Made by a program: the position numbers and the translations under genes
Notes under the pieces: generated by a model
Seen by the model: only the letters and a program-made list of their open reading frames with translations
Told to the model about the DNA's origin: nothing
Database searches by the model: none
Part shown: positions 26,059-35,457 of the stretch, one piece after another
How the letters are laid out: each line of letters starts with the position of its first letter
Position numbering within the stretch: the first letter of the stretch is position 1
NCBI GenBank assembly: GCA_937891425.1
Contig: CALAGD010000024.1
Coordinates: 124,001 to 188,000 of the forward strand
Source of the DNA: an uncultured Pigmentiphaga sp.
GTDB taxonomy: Bacteria; Pseudomonadota; Gammaproteobacteria; Burkholderiales; Burkholderiaceae_B
Direction: 5' to 3'
DNA length: 64,000 bases

Positions 26059-27059
26059 TGCCTACGCTACCATCTCCCTTTGGGCGGGCGCCTTCGCGCG
26101 CCGTCGACAGTTTCCGGCGCGACCGCCTGCAGTCAATTGCGCCACTGCCCAAACGCTACGCGGCATTGCAGACCCTGCGCGACTGGCTGCGCTACGCCGT
26201 CAGCCGGTTCAACCGGGCCGGGCTGGTGTTCGGCCATGGTACCGACAACGCCTACGACGAGGCAGCTTATCTGCTGCTCCATACCCTGCACTTGCCGCCC
26301 GACCTGCTCGACCCCTTCCTCGACGCACATCTGCTTGAAAGCGAGTGCGAGGCCATTCGGGAGGTCATAGAGCGCCGCATCAACGAGCGGCTGCCCGCAC
26401 CGTACCTCACCGGCGAGGCCTGGTTGCGCGGGCGGCGATTCCACGTCGACACCAATGTCATCATTCCCCGCTCGCCCATTGCCGAACTGCTCGATGAAGG
26501 GCTTGCCCCTTCGATCAGTGACCCTTACGCTGTGGAACGCGTGCTCGACATGTGCACCGGTTCAGGGTGCCTCGCTATTCTGGCGGCACAGGCATTCCCC
26601 CTGGCGGAGGTCGTCGGGGTCGATGCCTCGGACGCAGCGCTTGGTGTGGCCGCACGCAATATCGCGGAGTACGGGCTGGAAGACCGCATCACGCTTTACA
26701 AGAGCGACCTCTTCAACGATCTGCCCGAGCAGACTTTCGACCTCATCATCTGCAACCCGCCCTACGTGAATGCCCGGTCCATGGCACAGTTGCCGCCCGA
26801 ATACCAGCACGAGCCGGCCATGGCACTGCACGGCGGTGACGACGGGATGGATCTCGTACGCCGCATCATTGCCGATGCGCCACGCTACCTCTCGGAGGAC
26901 GGCATTCTCATCCTGGAAATCGGACACGAACGCCCTTACTTTGAAGCGGCGTTCCCCGAGCTTTCGCCGTTGTGGCTGGAGACGGCCGGAACCACCGACA
27001 GCGTCATGCTGCTCCACCGCAGCGAGCTGATTCAGGCCACGCATGGAAACCACGAATAA
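26058..27059 (+). CDS. prmB: 50S ribosomal protein L3 glutamine methyltransferase
   Basis: A 333-residue SAM-dependent N5-glutamine methyltransferase of the HemK/PrmB type. The N-terminal helical domain precedes the SAM-binding motif VLDMCTGSGCLAILAAQAFP, and the catalytic NPPY is at LIICNPPYVNARSM. PrmB methylates a glutamine of ribosomal protein L3, whereas PrmC acts on release factors; the YLTGEAWLRGRRFHVDTNVIIPRSPIAEL segment matches the PrmB branch. The start codon overlaps the dapE stop in TAATG. The cluster dapD-dapE-prmB is common in this family. Assignment to PrmB rather than PrmC rests on recalled family segments and gene neighbourhood. Confidence 0.93.
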   Translation: MPTLPSPFGRAPSRAVDSFRRDRLQSIAPLPKRYAALQTLRDWLRYAVSRFNRAGLVFGHGTDNAYDEAAYLLLHTLHLPPDLLDPFLDAHLLESECEAIREVIERRINERLPAPYLTGEAWLRGRRFHVDTNVIIPRSPIAELLDEGLAPSISDPYAVERVLDMCTGSGCLAILAAQAFPLAEVVGVDASDAALGVAARNIAEYGLEDRITLYKSDLFNDLPEQTFDLIICNPPYVNARSMAQLPPEYQHEPAMALHGGDDGMDLVRRIIADAPRYLSEDGILILEIGHERPYFEAAFPELSPLWLETAGTTDSVMLLHRSELIQATHGNHE

Positions 27060-27091
27060 GCGGCCGCTCGCCCTTCAGTTGCACGGTACTG

Positions 27092-27120
27092 CCCGGGTTC
27101 ATGCGTGCCCGGGTTTCTTT
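27092..27120 (+). terminator. Weak terminator-like hairpin after prmB
   Basis: CCCGGG (27092-27097) and CCCGGG (27108-27113) can pair across a 10-nt loop and are followed by TTTCTTT. It lies between prmB and the ABC-F gene. The stem is short, so its efficiency is doubtful. Confidence 0.45.
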
Positions 27121-27134
27121 CACCTGACTCCGTC

Positions 27135-29120
27135 TTGATACGCGCCACCAATCTCACCCTTCGACGCGGTACGAAAATCCTGCTCAACGGTGCCGACTTC
27201 GTCGTTCACCCTGGTGAACGCGTCGGCATCGTGGGTCGGAATGGTGCCGGCAAGTCCTCGCTGTTCGCGCTGCTGGTTGGCACCCTCGAACCTGACAGCG
27301 GGTCGCTCTCCATTCCGGCACACTGGCGCATTGCCACGGTCGCACAGGAAATCGAAGACGTCGACCGCCCTGCCCGCGAATTCGTCATCGACGGCGACAC
27401 CCACCTGCGCGAACTGCAGGCACAACGCCAGGCGCTTGAAGGCGACTCTACCCAGGGCGCGCGCATCGCCGAACTCGAGGCTGCGCTGGGCGATGCCGGG
27501 GCCTGGAGCGCCGAGGCCCGGGCCGAGCAGCTGCTGGCCGGGCTGGGTTTTGCCCCCGATGAATGGCTGCTGCCGGTGGGCCAGTATTCCGGGGGCTGGC
27601 GCATGCGCCTGAACCTGGCACGTGCACTCATGGCTCCCTCCGACCTGTTGCTGCTGGACGAGCCGACGAACCATCTTGATCTGGATGCCATGCTGTGGCT
27701 CGAACGCTGGCTGGGCGCGTACCCGGGCACCGTGCTGCTGATCTCGCACGATACCGAGTTCCTGGACGCCGTGGCGCGCAGCATCCTGCACTTCGACCAT
27801 GGCAAGCTGGTACGCTACAGGGGCGGATACGACGAATTCATCAGCCAGCGCGCCGAACGGCTGCGCCAGACGCAACTCGCCATTGCACGTCAGGAGAAAC
27901 AGGCCGCACACCTGCAAAGTTTCGTCGACCGGTTCCGGGCCAAGGCCACCAAGGCGCGCCAGGCACAGAGCCGGCTCAAGGCGCTTGCCCGGCTGGAGAA
28001 ACTCGAGCCGGTACGCATCGAGTCAGGCATCCGCATCCGCCTGCCCCAGCCCGATCACATGCCCGATCCGTTGCTCATACTCGAGCACAGCCATCTGGGC
28101 TATGGCGAGCGCACCATCCTGAAAGACGTGAATGTCCTGGTGCGGGCCGGTGCCCGCATCGGCGTACTGGGCGCCAACGGCGCCGGCAAGAGTACGCTGA
28201 TCAAGACACTGGCAGGAGAACTCGTGCCCATCGATGGCGTGCGCCTGCCCTCGCGCGGGTTGCAGGTCGGCTACTTCGCACAGCACCAGCTCGACGTACT
28301 GCGACCCGACGACACCCCCCTGTCCCACCTGACCCGAATCGCTCCCGATGCCCGCGAACAGGAGCTGCGCGACTACCTGGGCACGTTTGGCATTGTCGGC
28401 GACATGGCGGTCAACCCTGTGGGTTTCATGTCAGGCGGAGAGAAGGCCCGGCTGGCACTATCCCTCATCGTGTGGCAACGCCCCAATCTCCTGTTGCTGG
28501 ACGAACCCAGCAACCACCTGGACGTCGATACCCGGGAAGCGCTCACGGCAGCCTTGGCCGAGTTCGAAGGCAGCATGCTTCTGGTCTCGCACGACCGTCA
28601 CCTGCTGCGTACCACAGTCGACAGTTTCTGGATCGTGGCCGATGGCAAGGTCACCGAGTTCGACGGCGACCTCGACGACTACCGTACATGGGTGGAAGAA
28701 CGTCAGCGCGCCGCCAGGGCGTCCGGGGCCGTACCGGCACGCGGTGAAACCAGCCCGTCCGGGGAGGCGGCAGCGCCCCGACGCACCGAGGCGGTCGACC
28801 GCAAGGCCGAACGTCGTCGTCAGGCCGAAGCCCGACAGCGGCTCGCCGAGTTGCGCCGCCCCCTGGAAAAGCAGCTCGCGCTGGTGGAGCAACAGCTGGA
28901 TGCACTCACCCGGCGCAAGAACGAGCTCGATGTCGTCCTCGCCGATCCCGGACTGTACGAGGACGCCCGCCGCGATGAACGGCTGCGCGTTCTGGCGGAG
29001 CACGGGGAGGTTGCCAAGCGACTTGCCACGGTCGAGGACGAGTGGCTGGTACTGCAGGAAAAACTGAACGAACTGATCGCATCCTTCGACGCCGAGATCA
29101 CACCACCTGGCACCGCATAA
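27135..29120 (+). CDS. ABC-F ATPase, YheS-type
   Basis: A 661-residue cytosolic protein with two ABC ATPase domains and no membrane segments. Walker A motifs are GRNGAGKSS and GANGAGKST; the ABC signatures are YSGGWRMRL and MSGGEKARL, each followed by a DEP(T/S)NHLD Walker B. The linker between domains (ATKARQAQSRLKALARLEKLEPV) is typical of the E. coli YheS branch, as is QHLxxLAP-type sequence after the second domain. ABC-F proteins act on the ribosome exit site during stalling. Start TTG 27135 (reading (M)IRATNLTLRRG) fits the family; an in-frame GTG at 27105 would add ten residues. A coiled-coil C-terminal part rich in Arg/Glu follows. The exact ribosomal role of YheS remains little known. 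Confidence 0.9.
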   Translation: MIRATNLTLRRGTKILLNGADFVVHPGERVGIVGRNGAGKSSLFALLVGTLEPDSGSLSIPAHWRIATVAQEIEDVDRPAREFVIDGDTHLRELQAQRQALEGDSTQGARIAELEAALGDAGAWSAEARAEQLLAGLGFAPDEWLLPVGQYSGGWRMRLNLARALMAPSDLLLLDEPTNHLDLDAMLWLERWLGAYPGTVLLISHDTEFLDAVARSILHFDHGKLVRYRGGYDEFISQRAERLRQTQLAIARQEKQAAHLQSFVDRFRAKATKARQAQSRLKALARLEKLEPVRIESGIRIRLPQPDHMPDPLLILEHSHLGYGERTILKDVNVLVRAGARIGVLGANGAGKSTLIKTLAGELVPIDGVRLPSRGLQVGYFAQHQLDVLRPDDTPLSHLTRIAPDAREQELRDYLGTFGIVGDMAVNPVGFMSGGEKARLALSLIVWQRPNLLLLDEPSNHLDVDTREALTAALAEFEGSMLLVSHDRHLLRTTVDSFWIVADGKVTEFDGDLDDYRTWVEERQRAARASGAVPARGETSPSGEAAAPRRTEAVDRKAERRRQAEARQRLAELRRPLEKQLALVEQQLDALTRRKNELDVVLADPGLYEDARRDERLRVLAEHGEVAKRLATVEDEWLVLQEKLNELIASFDAEITPPGTA

Positions 29121-29317
29121 CACTAAAGATTACGCACGGTTCTGCCGTAGAGTATTGAGAATGCATGCCGGCCGCTGCGAGAAGCACGCGCCGGCCTAGC
29201 ACGATTGCGCAGATACAGCAAGGCGCACGGCTGTCCTTGTCACACATCCACAACTGTGGGTTAATTGTGTTACACATGCAACAATCAGGCGTCAGCCGTG
29301 GTGGTTTAGGAGTACCC

Positions 29318-30190
29318 ATGCCCCAATTCGACAGCACTGCGGTCCCATCCCCGTCGAACCGCAATGAACGTCACGCCCGACAAACTCTTCCACGCCGCTC
29401 AGGTTCCCGCGTTCGCAAAGAAGACGACTCCGGCATTCTCATGCGTTCGCTCAACGTGCTGCGAACCATCGCGCACTCACCGGAAGCTGTCGGCAACCGC
29501 GAACTGGCCGAGGCAACCGGCCTGCCCAAAGCCACGGTCTCTCGCATTACTTCGCGCCTCATCGCTGCCGGCCTGGTCCGCCAGAACCGGCAGTCCGAGC
29601 GGTTCACGCTGGGCCCTGCCGTGCTCGAACTCAGCCGGGCGTTCCTGGAACGTCTCGAGATGCGCTCGATATTCTGCGAGCACATGACCGAATTCGTGGA
29701 ACAGACCGGCACCACGGTGCACCTGGGCATCCGCGATCGACTCGACATCGTATGCATTGAAGCGCTGCAACCGAAGGCAGCCACGCTCGTCACCCGCCAG
29801 CGTGTGGGCACCCGCCTCTCGCTCGCCACTTCGGCCATGGGACGCGCTTACCTGTGCGCCCTGCCCGAGGAGGAGCGCGCGCTCGCCCTCACCATGCTCA
29901 CCGAGGCCGATGGCTACGGCGCGAGCGACTATGCCGCGGGCCTGCTGGCAGCCCGCAACTCGCTCGACATCCATGGATTCTGCACGGCGCTTGGCGTGCG
30001 TAGCCCTGAAATCAACGCGATCGCCACCTACATCCGGGCGCCCGACGACGAGCTCTATACCATCAGCTGCAGTGGACCTGCGTATCTGCTGCCGCCCGAC
30101 ACGCTGCACGGCACGGTGGCCGATCAATTCCGGAAAGCGGTGGCAGAACTGTGCCGGGAAACCGGTTCGACCACGGCGTTTCGCCTCTGA
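29318..30190 (+). CDS. IclR-family transcriptional regulator
   Basis: A 290-residue regulator beginning at ATG 29318 with AGGAG five bases upstream. The winged helix lies at about residues 45-90 (RELAEATGLPKATVSRITSRLIAAGLV), and the effector domain has VHLGIRDRLDIVCIEA, VGTRLSLATSAMGRAYL and the IclR-typical closing segments. It is not beside an obvious catabolic target: the ABC-F gene precedes it by 197 bp and recO is convergent. An AT-rich stretch with TTGTGTTACACA (about 29268-29276) just upstream may be an autoregulatory or promoter site. Its regulon is unknown. Confidence 0.88.
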   Translation: MPQFDSTAVPSPSNRNERHARQTLPRRSGSRVRKEDDSGILMRSLNVLRTIAHSPEAVGNRELAEATGLPKATVSRITSRLIAAGLVRQNRQSERFTLGPAVLELSRAFLERLEMRSIFCEHMTEFVEQTGTTVHLGIRDRLDIVCIEALQPKAATLVTRQRVGTRLSLATSAMGRAYLCALPEEERALALTMLTEADGYGASDYAAGLLAARNSLDIHGFCTALGVRSPEINAIATYIRAPDDELYTISCSGPAYLLPPDTLHGTVADQFRKAVAELCRETGSTTAFRL

Positions 30191-30217
30191 TCACCTGTTG
30201 GTCACGAACCGTCAGCA

Positions 30218-30235
30218 GAACGCGCAGCCGCGTTC
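30218..30235. terminator. Small hairpin between convergent iclR and recO
   Basis: GAACGCG (30218-30224) and CGCGTTC (30229-30235) form a perfect 7-bp stem with a CAGC loop in the 71-bp convergent gap. No T run follows. Confidence 0.35.
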
Positions 30236-30261
30236 CCGCAGCATGCGCCACCGGCACGAAC

Positions 30262-30864
30262 CTACTCGTTCATGCGCTGCAGGGCATGCAACACCTTACG
30301 GGTGGCCAGTGGGCGGCCCTCCAGCTGCTCATCGAGCCGCTCGCGCAACAGCTTGCGCAACTGTGGCTCGACGGCCGGGTCATCAAAATCCGGAGTTTCC
30401 ACATCCAGCCCGTAACCCGTCTCGCGCAAGAGCGTCCACTCGAACCGCCGCAACGCGGCTGCCGCCCGTACTCCGGCTGCCAGGTTGGCCAGCGCGGTAT
30501 CGTACGCGTCGTACAGCAGAGGGTGCGGATCCTCGCGTGCCAGCAGCCGCAGCAGCAGCTCGTTCATGTACCACGCCGACATCATGGCCGGGCCGGTGTA
30601 TACGCGCAGGGCGGAAGTCCATTCCGCGCGCACCAGTGTCTTGACTTCGCCCGCTCCGCTCCACGACATGCTGAGCGGCTGAAAATTGGCGAGCACCGGC
30701 CGCAGGGACGACGTGGGCCGGCGCGCACCCTTGGCCACAAGGGCCACGCGGCCATGCTCGCGGCTCAGTACCTCAAGCAGCAGGGAACTCTCGCGCCACG
30801 GACTGCTGTGCAACAGGAACGCAGCTGCATCGTTGACCCGTGGCCCTGGGGTACGGGTAGCCAT
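30262..30864 (-). CDS. recO: DNA repair protein RecO (short form)
   Basis: A 200-residue protein that by position and sequence is RecO, which promotes RecA loading and annealing in the RecFOR pathway. The N-terminal OB-fold is seen in AAFLLHSSPWRESSLLLEVLSREHGRVALVAKGARRP, and the helical part follows (YMNELLLRLLAREDPHPLLYDAYDTAL). Family members are usually about 230-240 residues. Here the segment between the helical bundle and the tail is compressed (RETGYGLDVETPDFDDPAVEPQLRKLLRERL), removing most of the C-terminal module. It follows era by 5 bp at the end of the lepA-lepB-rnc-era-recO series. Its start at ATG 30864 fits the family. Confidence 0.92.
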   Translation of the reverse strand: MATRTPGPRVNDAAAFLLHSSPWRESSLLLEVLSREHGRVALVAKGARRPTSSLRPVLANFQPLSMSWSGAGEVKTLVRAEWTSALRVYTGPAMMSAWYMNELLLRLLAREDPHPLLYDAYDTALANLAAGVRAAAALRRFEWTLLRETGYGLDVETPDFDDPAVEPQLRKLLRERLDEQLEGRPLATRKVLHALQRMNE

Positions 30865-30869
30865 ACGGC

Positions 30870-31769
30870 CTATGCCTCATCGTAGCCCAGATCGCGCAAG
30901 GTACTCTGGCGCTCGCTCCAGCCCTTGCGTACCTTGATGAACACCTCAAGGTGCACCGGCTTGTCGAGCAGCCGGACGATATCCTGGCGCGCTTCCGTCG
31001 CGATGCGTTTCATGTGGGCGCCGCCCGCCCCCAGGATGATGGGGCGATGACTCTCCCGCTCGACGATGACACATGCCGAAATGCGCACCAGTCGCGGCGT
31101 CTCTTCCCACTGCTCGATGACCACCGTACAGCCATAAGGCAGTTCGTCGCCGACCAGCCGGAAGATCTTCTCCCGAATGAGTTCGGCAGCAAGGAACCGC
31201 ACCGGGCGGTCGGTGATGGTGTCTTCATCGAACATTGGCTCGCCTTCGGGCAGGCCTTTGGCAATTTCATCCAGCAGGACGTCCAGCTGCTTCTCACGCG
31301 CGGCACTGACCGGCACTACGGCGTCGAACGCATGCTGGCGCACGATGTTCTCCACGTAGGGATACAGCGTGGACTTGTCGCGCACCAGGTCAATCTTGTT
31401 GACCACGAGAATCTTGCGCGGCCCCTCGGGCAGCAAGCCCAGCAGCGCGGCATCACCCCGCGACCACTTGCCTGCCTCGACCACCATTACCACCACGTCG
31501 ACCTCGCTGAGCGCCTGGGTGACTACCCGGTTCATGATGCGGTTCAGCATCCCGCCGTGCCGGGTCTGGAACCCCGGTGTATCAACGAACACGAACTGCT
31601 CGTGGTCGCGCGTGAGCACGCCGTGGATCCGATGGCGGGTGGTTTGCGCCTTGCGGGAAACGATGCTGATCTTGGTGCCCACCAGTGCATTCAGCAGCGT
31701 CGACTTGCCCACGTTGGGCCGTCCGACGATGGCAACAAAACCACAACGGCTGATGGATGGTTCAGTCAT
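30870..31769 (-). CDS. era: GTPase Era
   Basis: A 299-residue essential GTPase that binds the 3' end of 16S rRNA during 30S assembly. The GTPase motifs are GRPNVGKS (16-23), DTPGF (G3), NKID (G4) and VSA (G5). The C-terminal KH domain includes VVIEQWEETPRLVRISACVIVERESHRPIILGAGGAHMKRI. It overlaps the rnc stop by one base (TAATG), so translation is coupled. Length and order rnc-era-recO are standard in betaproteobacteria. Cytoplasmic and membrane-associated. Confidence 0.98.
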   Translation of the reverse strand: MTEPSISRCGFVAIVGRPNVGKSTLLNALVGTKISIVSRKAQTTRHRIHGVLTRDHEQFVFVDTPGFQTRHGGMLNRIMNRVVTQALSEVDVVVMVVEAGKWSRGDAALLGLLPEGPRKILVVNKIDLVRDKSTLYPYVENIVRQHAFDAVVPVSAAREKQLDVLLDEIAKGLPEGEPMFDEDTITDRPVRFLAAELIREKIFRLVGDELPYGCTVVIEQWEETPRLVRISACVIVERESHRPIILGAGGAHMKRIATEARQDIVRLLDKPVHLEVFIKVRKGWSERQSTLRDLGYDEA

Positions 31770-32584
31770 TACTTCTGCTCCGTGCCACGGATGCGATCAA
31801 GACGCTGCGGCACTGCGACGGGCAACGCCAGCTGAACCCTGCGCGACCGCACACGTCTTGGCTGCGTTGCCCCACCGGACTCGCGCCCCTCCGGGGATCC
31901 GTCCACATCTGCCGGGTCCGGTTCGACCAGTGCAAGGGCCTGGCGCGCCGCGTCCTGCTCGGCGGCCCGACGGCTGCTGCCGCGCCCGGTGACCCGGATG
32001 TCGAGCTTCGCGATGTGGCACTCGACCTCGAACTCCTGATTGTGCGCGGCCCCATGGGTGGCGATGACGGAATAGACCGGTAGGGGAATGCGGCGCCCCT
32101 GGAGATACTCCTGCAGCAGGGTCTTGGCGTCCTTGCCAAGGGTCTTGGGGTCGATATCGGCCAGCACCTGCACATACTGCCGCTGAATCACCCGGCAGGC
32201 AACCTCGAACCCGGCATCAAGGAAAACGGCACCAAACACCGCCTCCAGCGCATCGGCCAGAATTGAAGGACGACGAAAACCGCCACTCTTGAGTTCGCCC
32301 TCACCCAGCCGGAGGAACTGCGCGAGATCGAGGCGCTGGGCAATTTCAGCCAGCGCCGACTGTTTCACCAGGTTCGCGCGCAAACGCGACAGATCGCCTT
32401 CGTCGATGCGGGTGAACTTCTCGTACAGGAGCGATGCGACGGCACAATTCAGCACGCTGTCGCCCAGGAACTCGAGACGCTCGTTGTGCCGACTGCTGTG
32501 GCTGCGATGCGTCAGCGCCTGCTCGAGCAACGCCCGATTGCTGAACCGGTGTTCCAGCCGCTCTTCGAGCACCGATAGGTTCAT
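31769..32584 (-). CDS. rnc: Ribonuclease III
   Basis: A 271-residue double-strand-specific endoribonuclease that processes rRNA and some mRNAs. The nuclease signature [13 protein letters not shown] holds the catalytic Glu/Asp residues, and the second site is at [13 protein letters not shown]. The double-stranded RNA-binding domain is at [19 protein letters not shown] through [19 protein letters not shown] basic tail of about 45 residues ([15 protein letters not shown]) extends past the dsRBD, as is common in Bordetella-like genera. ATG 32584 fits the family; the frame is open to 32650 without signal. It lies 40 bp from lepB. Confidence 0.97.
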   Translation of the reverse strand: MNLSVLEERLEHRFSNRALLEQALTHRSHSSRHNERLEFLGDSVLNCAVASLLYEKFTRIDEGDLSRLRANLVKQSALAEIAQRLDLAQFLRLGEGELKSGGFRRPSILADALEAVFGAVFLDAGFEVACRVIQRQYVQVLADIDPKTLGKDAKTLLQEYLQGRRIPLPVYSVIATHGAAHNQEFEVECHIAKLDIRVTGRGSSRRAAEQDAARQALALVEPDPADVDGSPEGRESGGATQPRRVRSRRVQLALPVAVPQRLDRIRGTEQK

Positions 32585-32624
32585 GTCATGCCTCGCTGGC
32601 AGTCCAGGCCCTCTGGCCAGTGCC

Positions 32625-33527
32625 TCATTGGATACCGCCGATCCGGCCAAGGTCGCCGAAATTCATCCACACCAGGAACGCCTTGCCGACGATGTTCTCG
32701 TCGGGCACAAACCCCCAATAGCGGCTGTCGGCGCTGTTGTCCCGATTATCCCCCATCACGAAGTAATGGCCCTCGGGCACCTTGCAGCGCAATCCCCCCC
32801 GCTGGTAATCGCAGTACGACCGATAGGGGAAAGCATTGCCGGGATAGATGTCGCCCGTCTGTTGCGGGTCGATCAGGATACGGTGCGTCACGTCGCCCAG
32901 GCGTTCAATGTATTCGGTGCTGTAGCTGGCGCGATCAGGCTCGAAGTATTCTCCGACGCGCTGGCGCGGTACTTCCTCGCCATTGATGAACAACCGCTTG
33001 TTCATGTACACCACTTCATCGCCCGGCACACCGATGACTCGCTTGATGAAGTCGATGTCGGGATCAGGCGGATAGCGGAACACCACCACATCCCCCCTTT
33101 GCGGCTCGCCCACGGGAATGACTTTGGTGTTCACCACGGGCAGGCGAATGCCGTACGAAAACTTGTTCACCAGGATGAGGTCGCCCGACTCGAGCGTGGG
33201 CAGCATCGAACCGGACGGAATACGGAACGGCTCGACCACGAACGAACGCAGTGCGAACACGAACAGGATGACCGGAAAGAAGCTGACCGAATACTCTACC
33301 CACCAGGGCGCGCGCCCGGCCTCATTGATGACCTGCTTACGATAGCGAGCAGTTGCCTCTGCGCCTTCCGTGCTTTGCAGGTACGGTGCGCGCTCGCGAT
33401 CGAACTCGGCGGCGGCAGCCTCCATGCGCCGCCGGCGCGCAGGCCGTAGCGACACGACATCCGCCACCCAGACGACACCGGTCACCACCAACAGAATGAA
33501 CAGTATCAGCGCGAAATTCCAACTCAT
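32625..33527 (-). CDS. lepB: Signal peptidase I
   Basis: A 300-residue membrane protease that removes Sec and Tat signal peptides at the outer face of the inner membrane. Two N-terminal hydrophobic segments are visible: [15 protein letters not shown] (1-22) and [18 protein letters not shown] (79-96). The catalytic Ser107 (PSGSM) and Lys162 ([12 protein letters not shown]) form the dyad. The C-terminal [14 protein letters not shown] box is present. The start ATG overlaps the lepA TGA in ATGA, so the two are translationally coupled. Confidence 0.98.
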   Translation of the reverse strand: MSWNFALILFILLVVTGVVWVADVVSLRPARRRRMEAAAAEFDRERAPYLQSTEGAEATARYRKQVINEAGRAPWWVEYSVSFFPVILFVFALRSFVVEPFRIPSGSMLPTLESGDLILVNKFSYGIRLPVVNTKVIPVGEPQRGDVVVFRYPPDPDIDFIKRVIGVPGDEVVYMNKRLFINGEEVPRQRVGEYFEPDRASYSTEYIERLGDVTHRILIDPQQTGDIYPGNAFPYRSYCDYQRGGLRCKVPEGHYFVMGDNRDNSADSRYWGFVPDENIVGKAFLVWMNFGDLGRIGGIQ

Positions 33528-35317
33528 TTATCTTCCACCTGCAAAATGGCCAGGAATGCTTCTTGTGGAATTTCCACGCTACCCACCTGCTTCATACGCT
33601 TCTTGCCGGCCTTCTGTTTTTCGAGCAGTTTCTTCTTGCGGGTGATGTCGCCCCCATAGCACTTCGCAAGAACATTCTTGCGCAATGCCTTCACGTTCTC
33701 GCGCGCGATGATTTCAGAGCCGATGGCTGCCTGGATGGCCACCTCGTACATCTGCCGCGGGATGAGCTCGCGCATGCGGGTCACCAGCTCGCGGCCGCGC
33801 GCACGCGCGTGCGACCGGTGCACGATGATGGACAGGGCGTCGACGCGATCGCCGTTGATGAGGATATCGACCTTCACCACGTCCGCCGCACGATACTCCT
33901 TGAACTCGTAGTCCATGGAAGCGAACCCGCGCGAAACCGACTTCAGGCGATCGAAGAAATCGAGCACGATCTCCGCCAGCGGGATCTCGTAGACCAGTTG
34001 GACTTGACGCCCATGATAGGTCATGTTCATCTGGATGCCGCGGCGTTGGGTGCACAGGGTGATGACCGGCCCGATGTATTCCTGTGGGGAGAACAGCGTG
34101 ACCGTCACGATGGGCTCGCGGATCTCTGCGATCTTGCCCACCTCGGGCATTTTCGAGGGGCTGTCGACCTGTATCACGTCGCCGTTGCGCAGCACCACCT
34201 CGTATACCACCGACGGCGCTGTGGTGATGAGGTCCATGTCGAACTCGCGCTCGAGCCGCTCCTGCACGATTTCCATGTGCAGCATGCCAAGGAAACCGCA
34301 GCGAAAGCCGAAGCCCAGTGCCTGGGAGACCTCGGGCTCGAACATGAGCGAGGCATCGTTCAGCTTCAGTTTCTCGAGCGAATCCCGTAACTGGTCGTAC
34401 TCGCTGGATTCGACCGGGTACAGGCCCGCAAACACCTGGGGCTTGATTTCCTTGAATCCCGGCAACGGGCTGGGCGCGGGATTGCTGGCGCTGGTGATGG
34501 TATCGCCCACGCGTGCGTGGGCGAGCTCCTTGATTCCCGCAATGACGAACCCGACCTCGCCCGCCGACAGCTGATCGCGCTGCTGCGAACGCGGGGTGAA
34601 CACGCCCACCTGCTCGCACACGTGCGTCGCCTGTGTGGTCATGAGCACGATCTTGTCGCGCGGCCTTAGCACACCATTGACGATGCGCACCAGCATCACC
34701 ACACCAACGTAATTGTCGAACCAGGAATCGATGATGAGGGCCTGCAGCGGCGCATTCGGGTCGCCCTTGGGCGGCGGAATGCGTGCCACCACCGCCTCGA
34801 GGATGTCGTCGATGCCCATGCCGGTCTTGGCACTGGCCAGGATGGCGTCGCTGGCGTCGATGCCGATCACGTCCTCGATTTCCGCCCGTGCGTTGTCGGG
34901 ATCTGCCTGCGGCAGATCCATCTTGTTGAGCACCGGCACGACCTCGACGCCCAGTTCGATGGCCGTGTAGCAGTTGGCCACGGTCTGGGCCTCGACCCCC
35001 TGCGATGCATCGACCACCAGCAATGCGCCCTCGCAGGCCGACAGGGAACGGCTGACCTCGTATGAAAAGTCTACGTGTCCCGGAGTGTCGATGAGGTTGA
35101 GCAGGTAGGTCTGGCCATCCTTCGCCTTGTAGTTCAACGTCGCGGTCTGGGCTTTGATGGTGATGCCACGCTCACGTTCGAGATCCATCGAATCGAGCAC
35201 CTGTTCCGCCATTTCGCGATCGGATAATCCGCCGCACCGCTGAATCAGGCGATCGGCCAGCGTCGACTTGCCATGATCGATGTGGGCAATGATGGAGAAA
35301 TTGCGAATGTGCTGCAT
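33524..35317 (-). CDS. lepA: Elongation factor 4 (LepA)
   Basis: A 597-residue translational GTPase. The G1 motif is AHIDHGKST (11-19), switch II is DTPGHVDF, and G4 is NKMD (PVLNKMDLP). The C-terminal domain characteristic of LepA ([20 protein letters not shown]) is intact, distinguishing it from EF-G. LepA acts on ribosomes under ionic stress and in initiation. The start ATG 35317 fits the family; longer frames upstream are not used. Only about 20 nt separate the start from an intrinsic terminator of the degP transcript. Operon lepA-lepB-rnc-era-recO follows. Confidence 0.98.
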   Translation of the reverse strand: MQHIRNFSIIAHIDHGKSTLADRLIQRCGGLSDREMAEQVLDSMDLERERGITIKAQTATLNYKAKDGQTYLLNLIDTPGHVDFSYEVSRSLSACEGALLVVDASQGVEAQTVANCYTAIELGVEVVPVLNKMDLPQADPDNARAEIEDVIGIDASDAILASAKTGMGIDDILEAVVARIPPPKGDPNAPLQALIIDSWFDNYVGVVMLVRIVNGVLRPRDKIVLMTTQATHVCEQVGVFTPRSQQRDQLSAGEVGFVIAGIKELAHARVGDTITSASNPAPSPLPGFKEIKPQVFAGLYPVESSEYDQLRDSLEKLKLNDASLMFEPEVSQALGFGFRCGFLGMLHMEIVQERLEREFDMDLITTAPSVVYEVVLRNGDVIQVDSPSKMPEVGKIAEIREPIVTVTLFSPQEYIGPVITLCTQRRGIQMNMTYHGRQVQLVYEIPLAEIVLDFFDRLKSVSRGFASMDYEFKEYRAADVVKVDILINGDRVDALSIIVHRSHARARGRELVTRMRELIPRQMYEVAIQAAIGSEIIARENVKALRKNVLAKCYGGDITRKKKLLEKQKAGKKRMKQVGSVEIPQEAFLAILQVEDK

Positions 35318-35336
35318 ATACGGTTGTTCTGACACG

Positions 35337-35362
35337 AAAAAGGGCGCAATGCGCTTGCGCCC
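35337..35362 (-). terminator. Intrinsic terminator between degP and lepA
   Basis: On the minus strand GGGCGCAA (35362-35355), loop GCGCA, TTGCGCCC (35349-35342) and five T residues (35341-35337) form a textbook rho-independent terminator. It ends only 19 bp before the lepA start codon, so it ends the sigma-E operon and may also act as an attenuator for lepA. A promoter for lepA would have to overlap it or lie inside degP. Confidence 0.87.
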
Positions 35363-35457
35363 CTGGCTATCGACGGACCGACGTCGTGCGACATGCGTGA
35401 CCGAAAGGGTTGCGGGCACGCGGTGCCGTGAGCCAGCACCGCGTAGCGCCCCCTATT

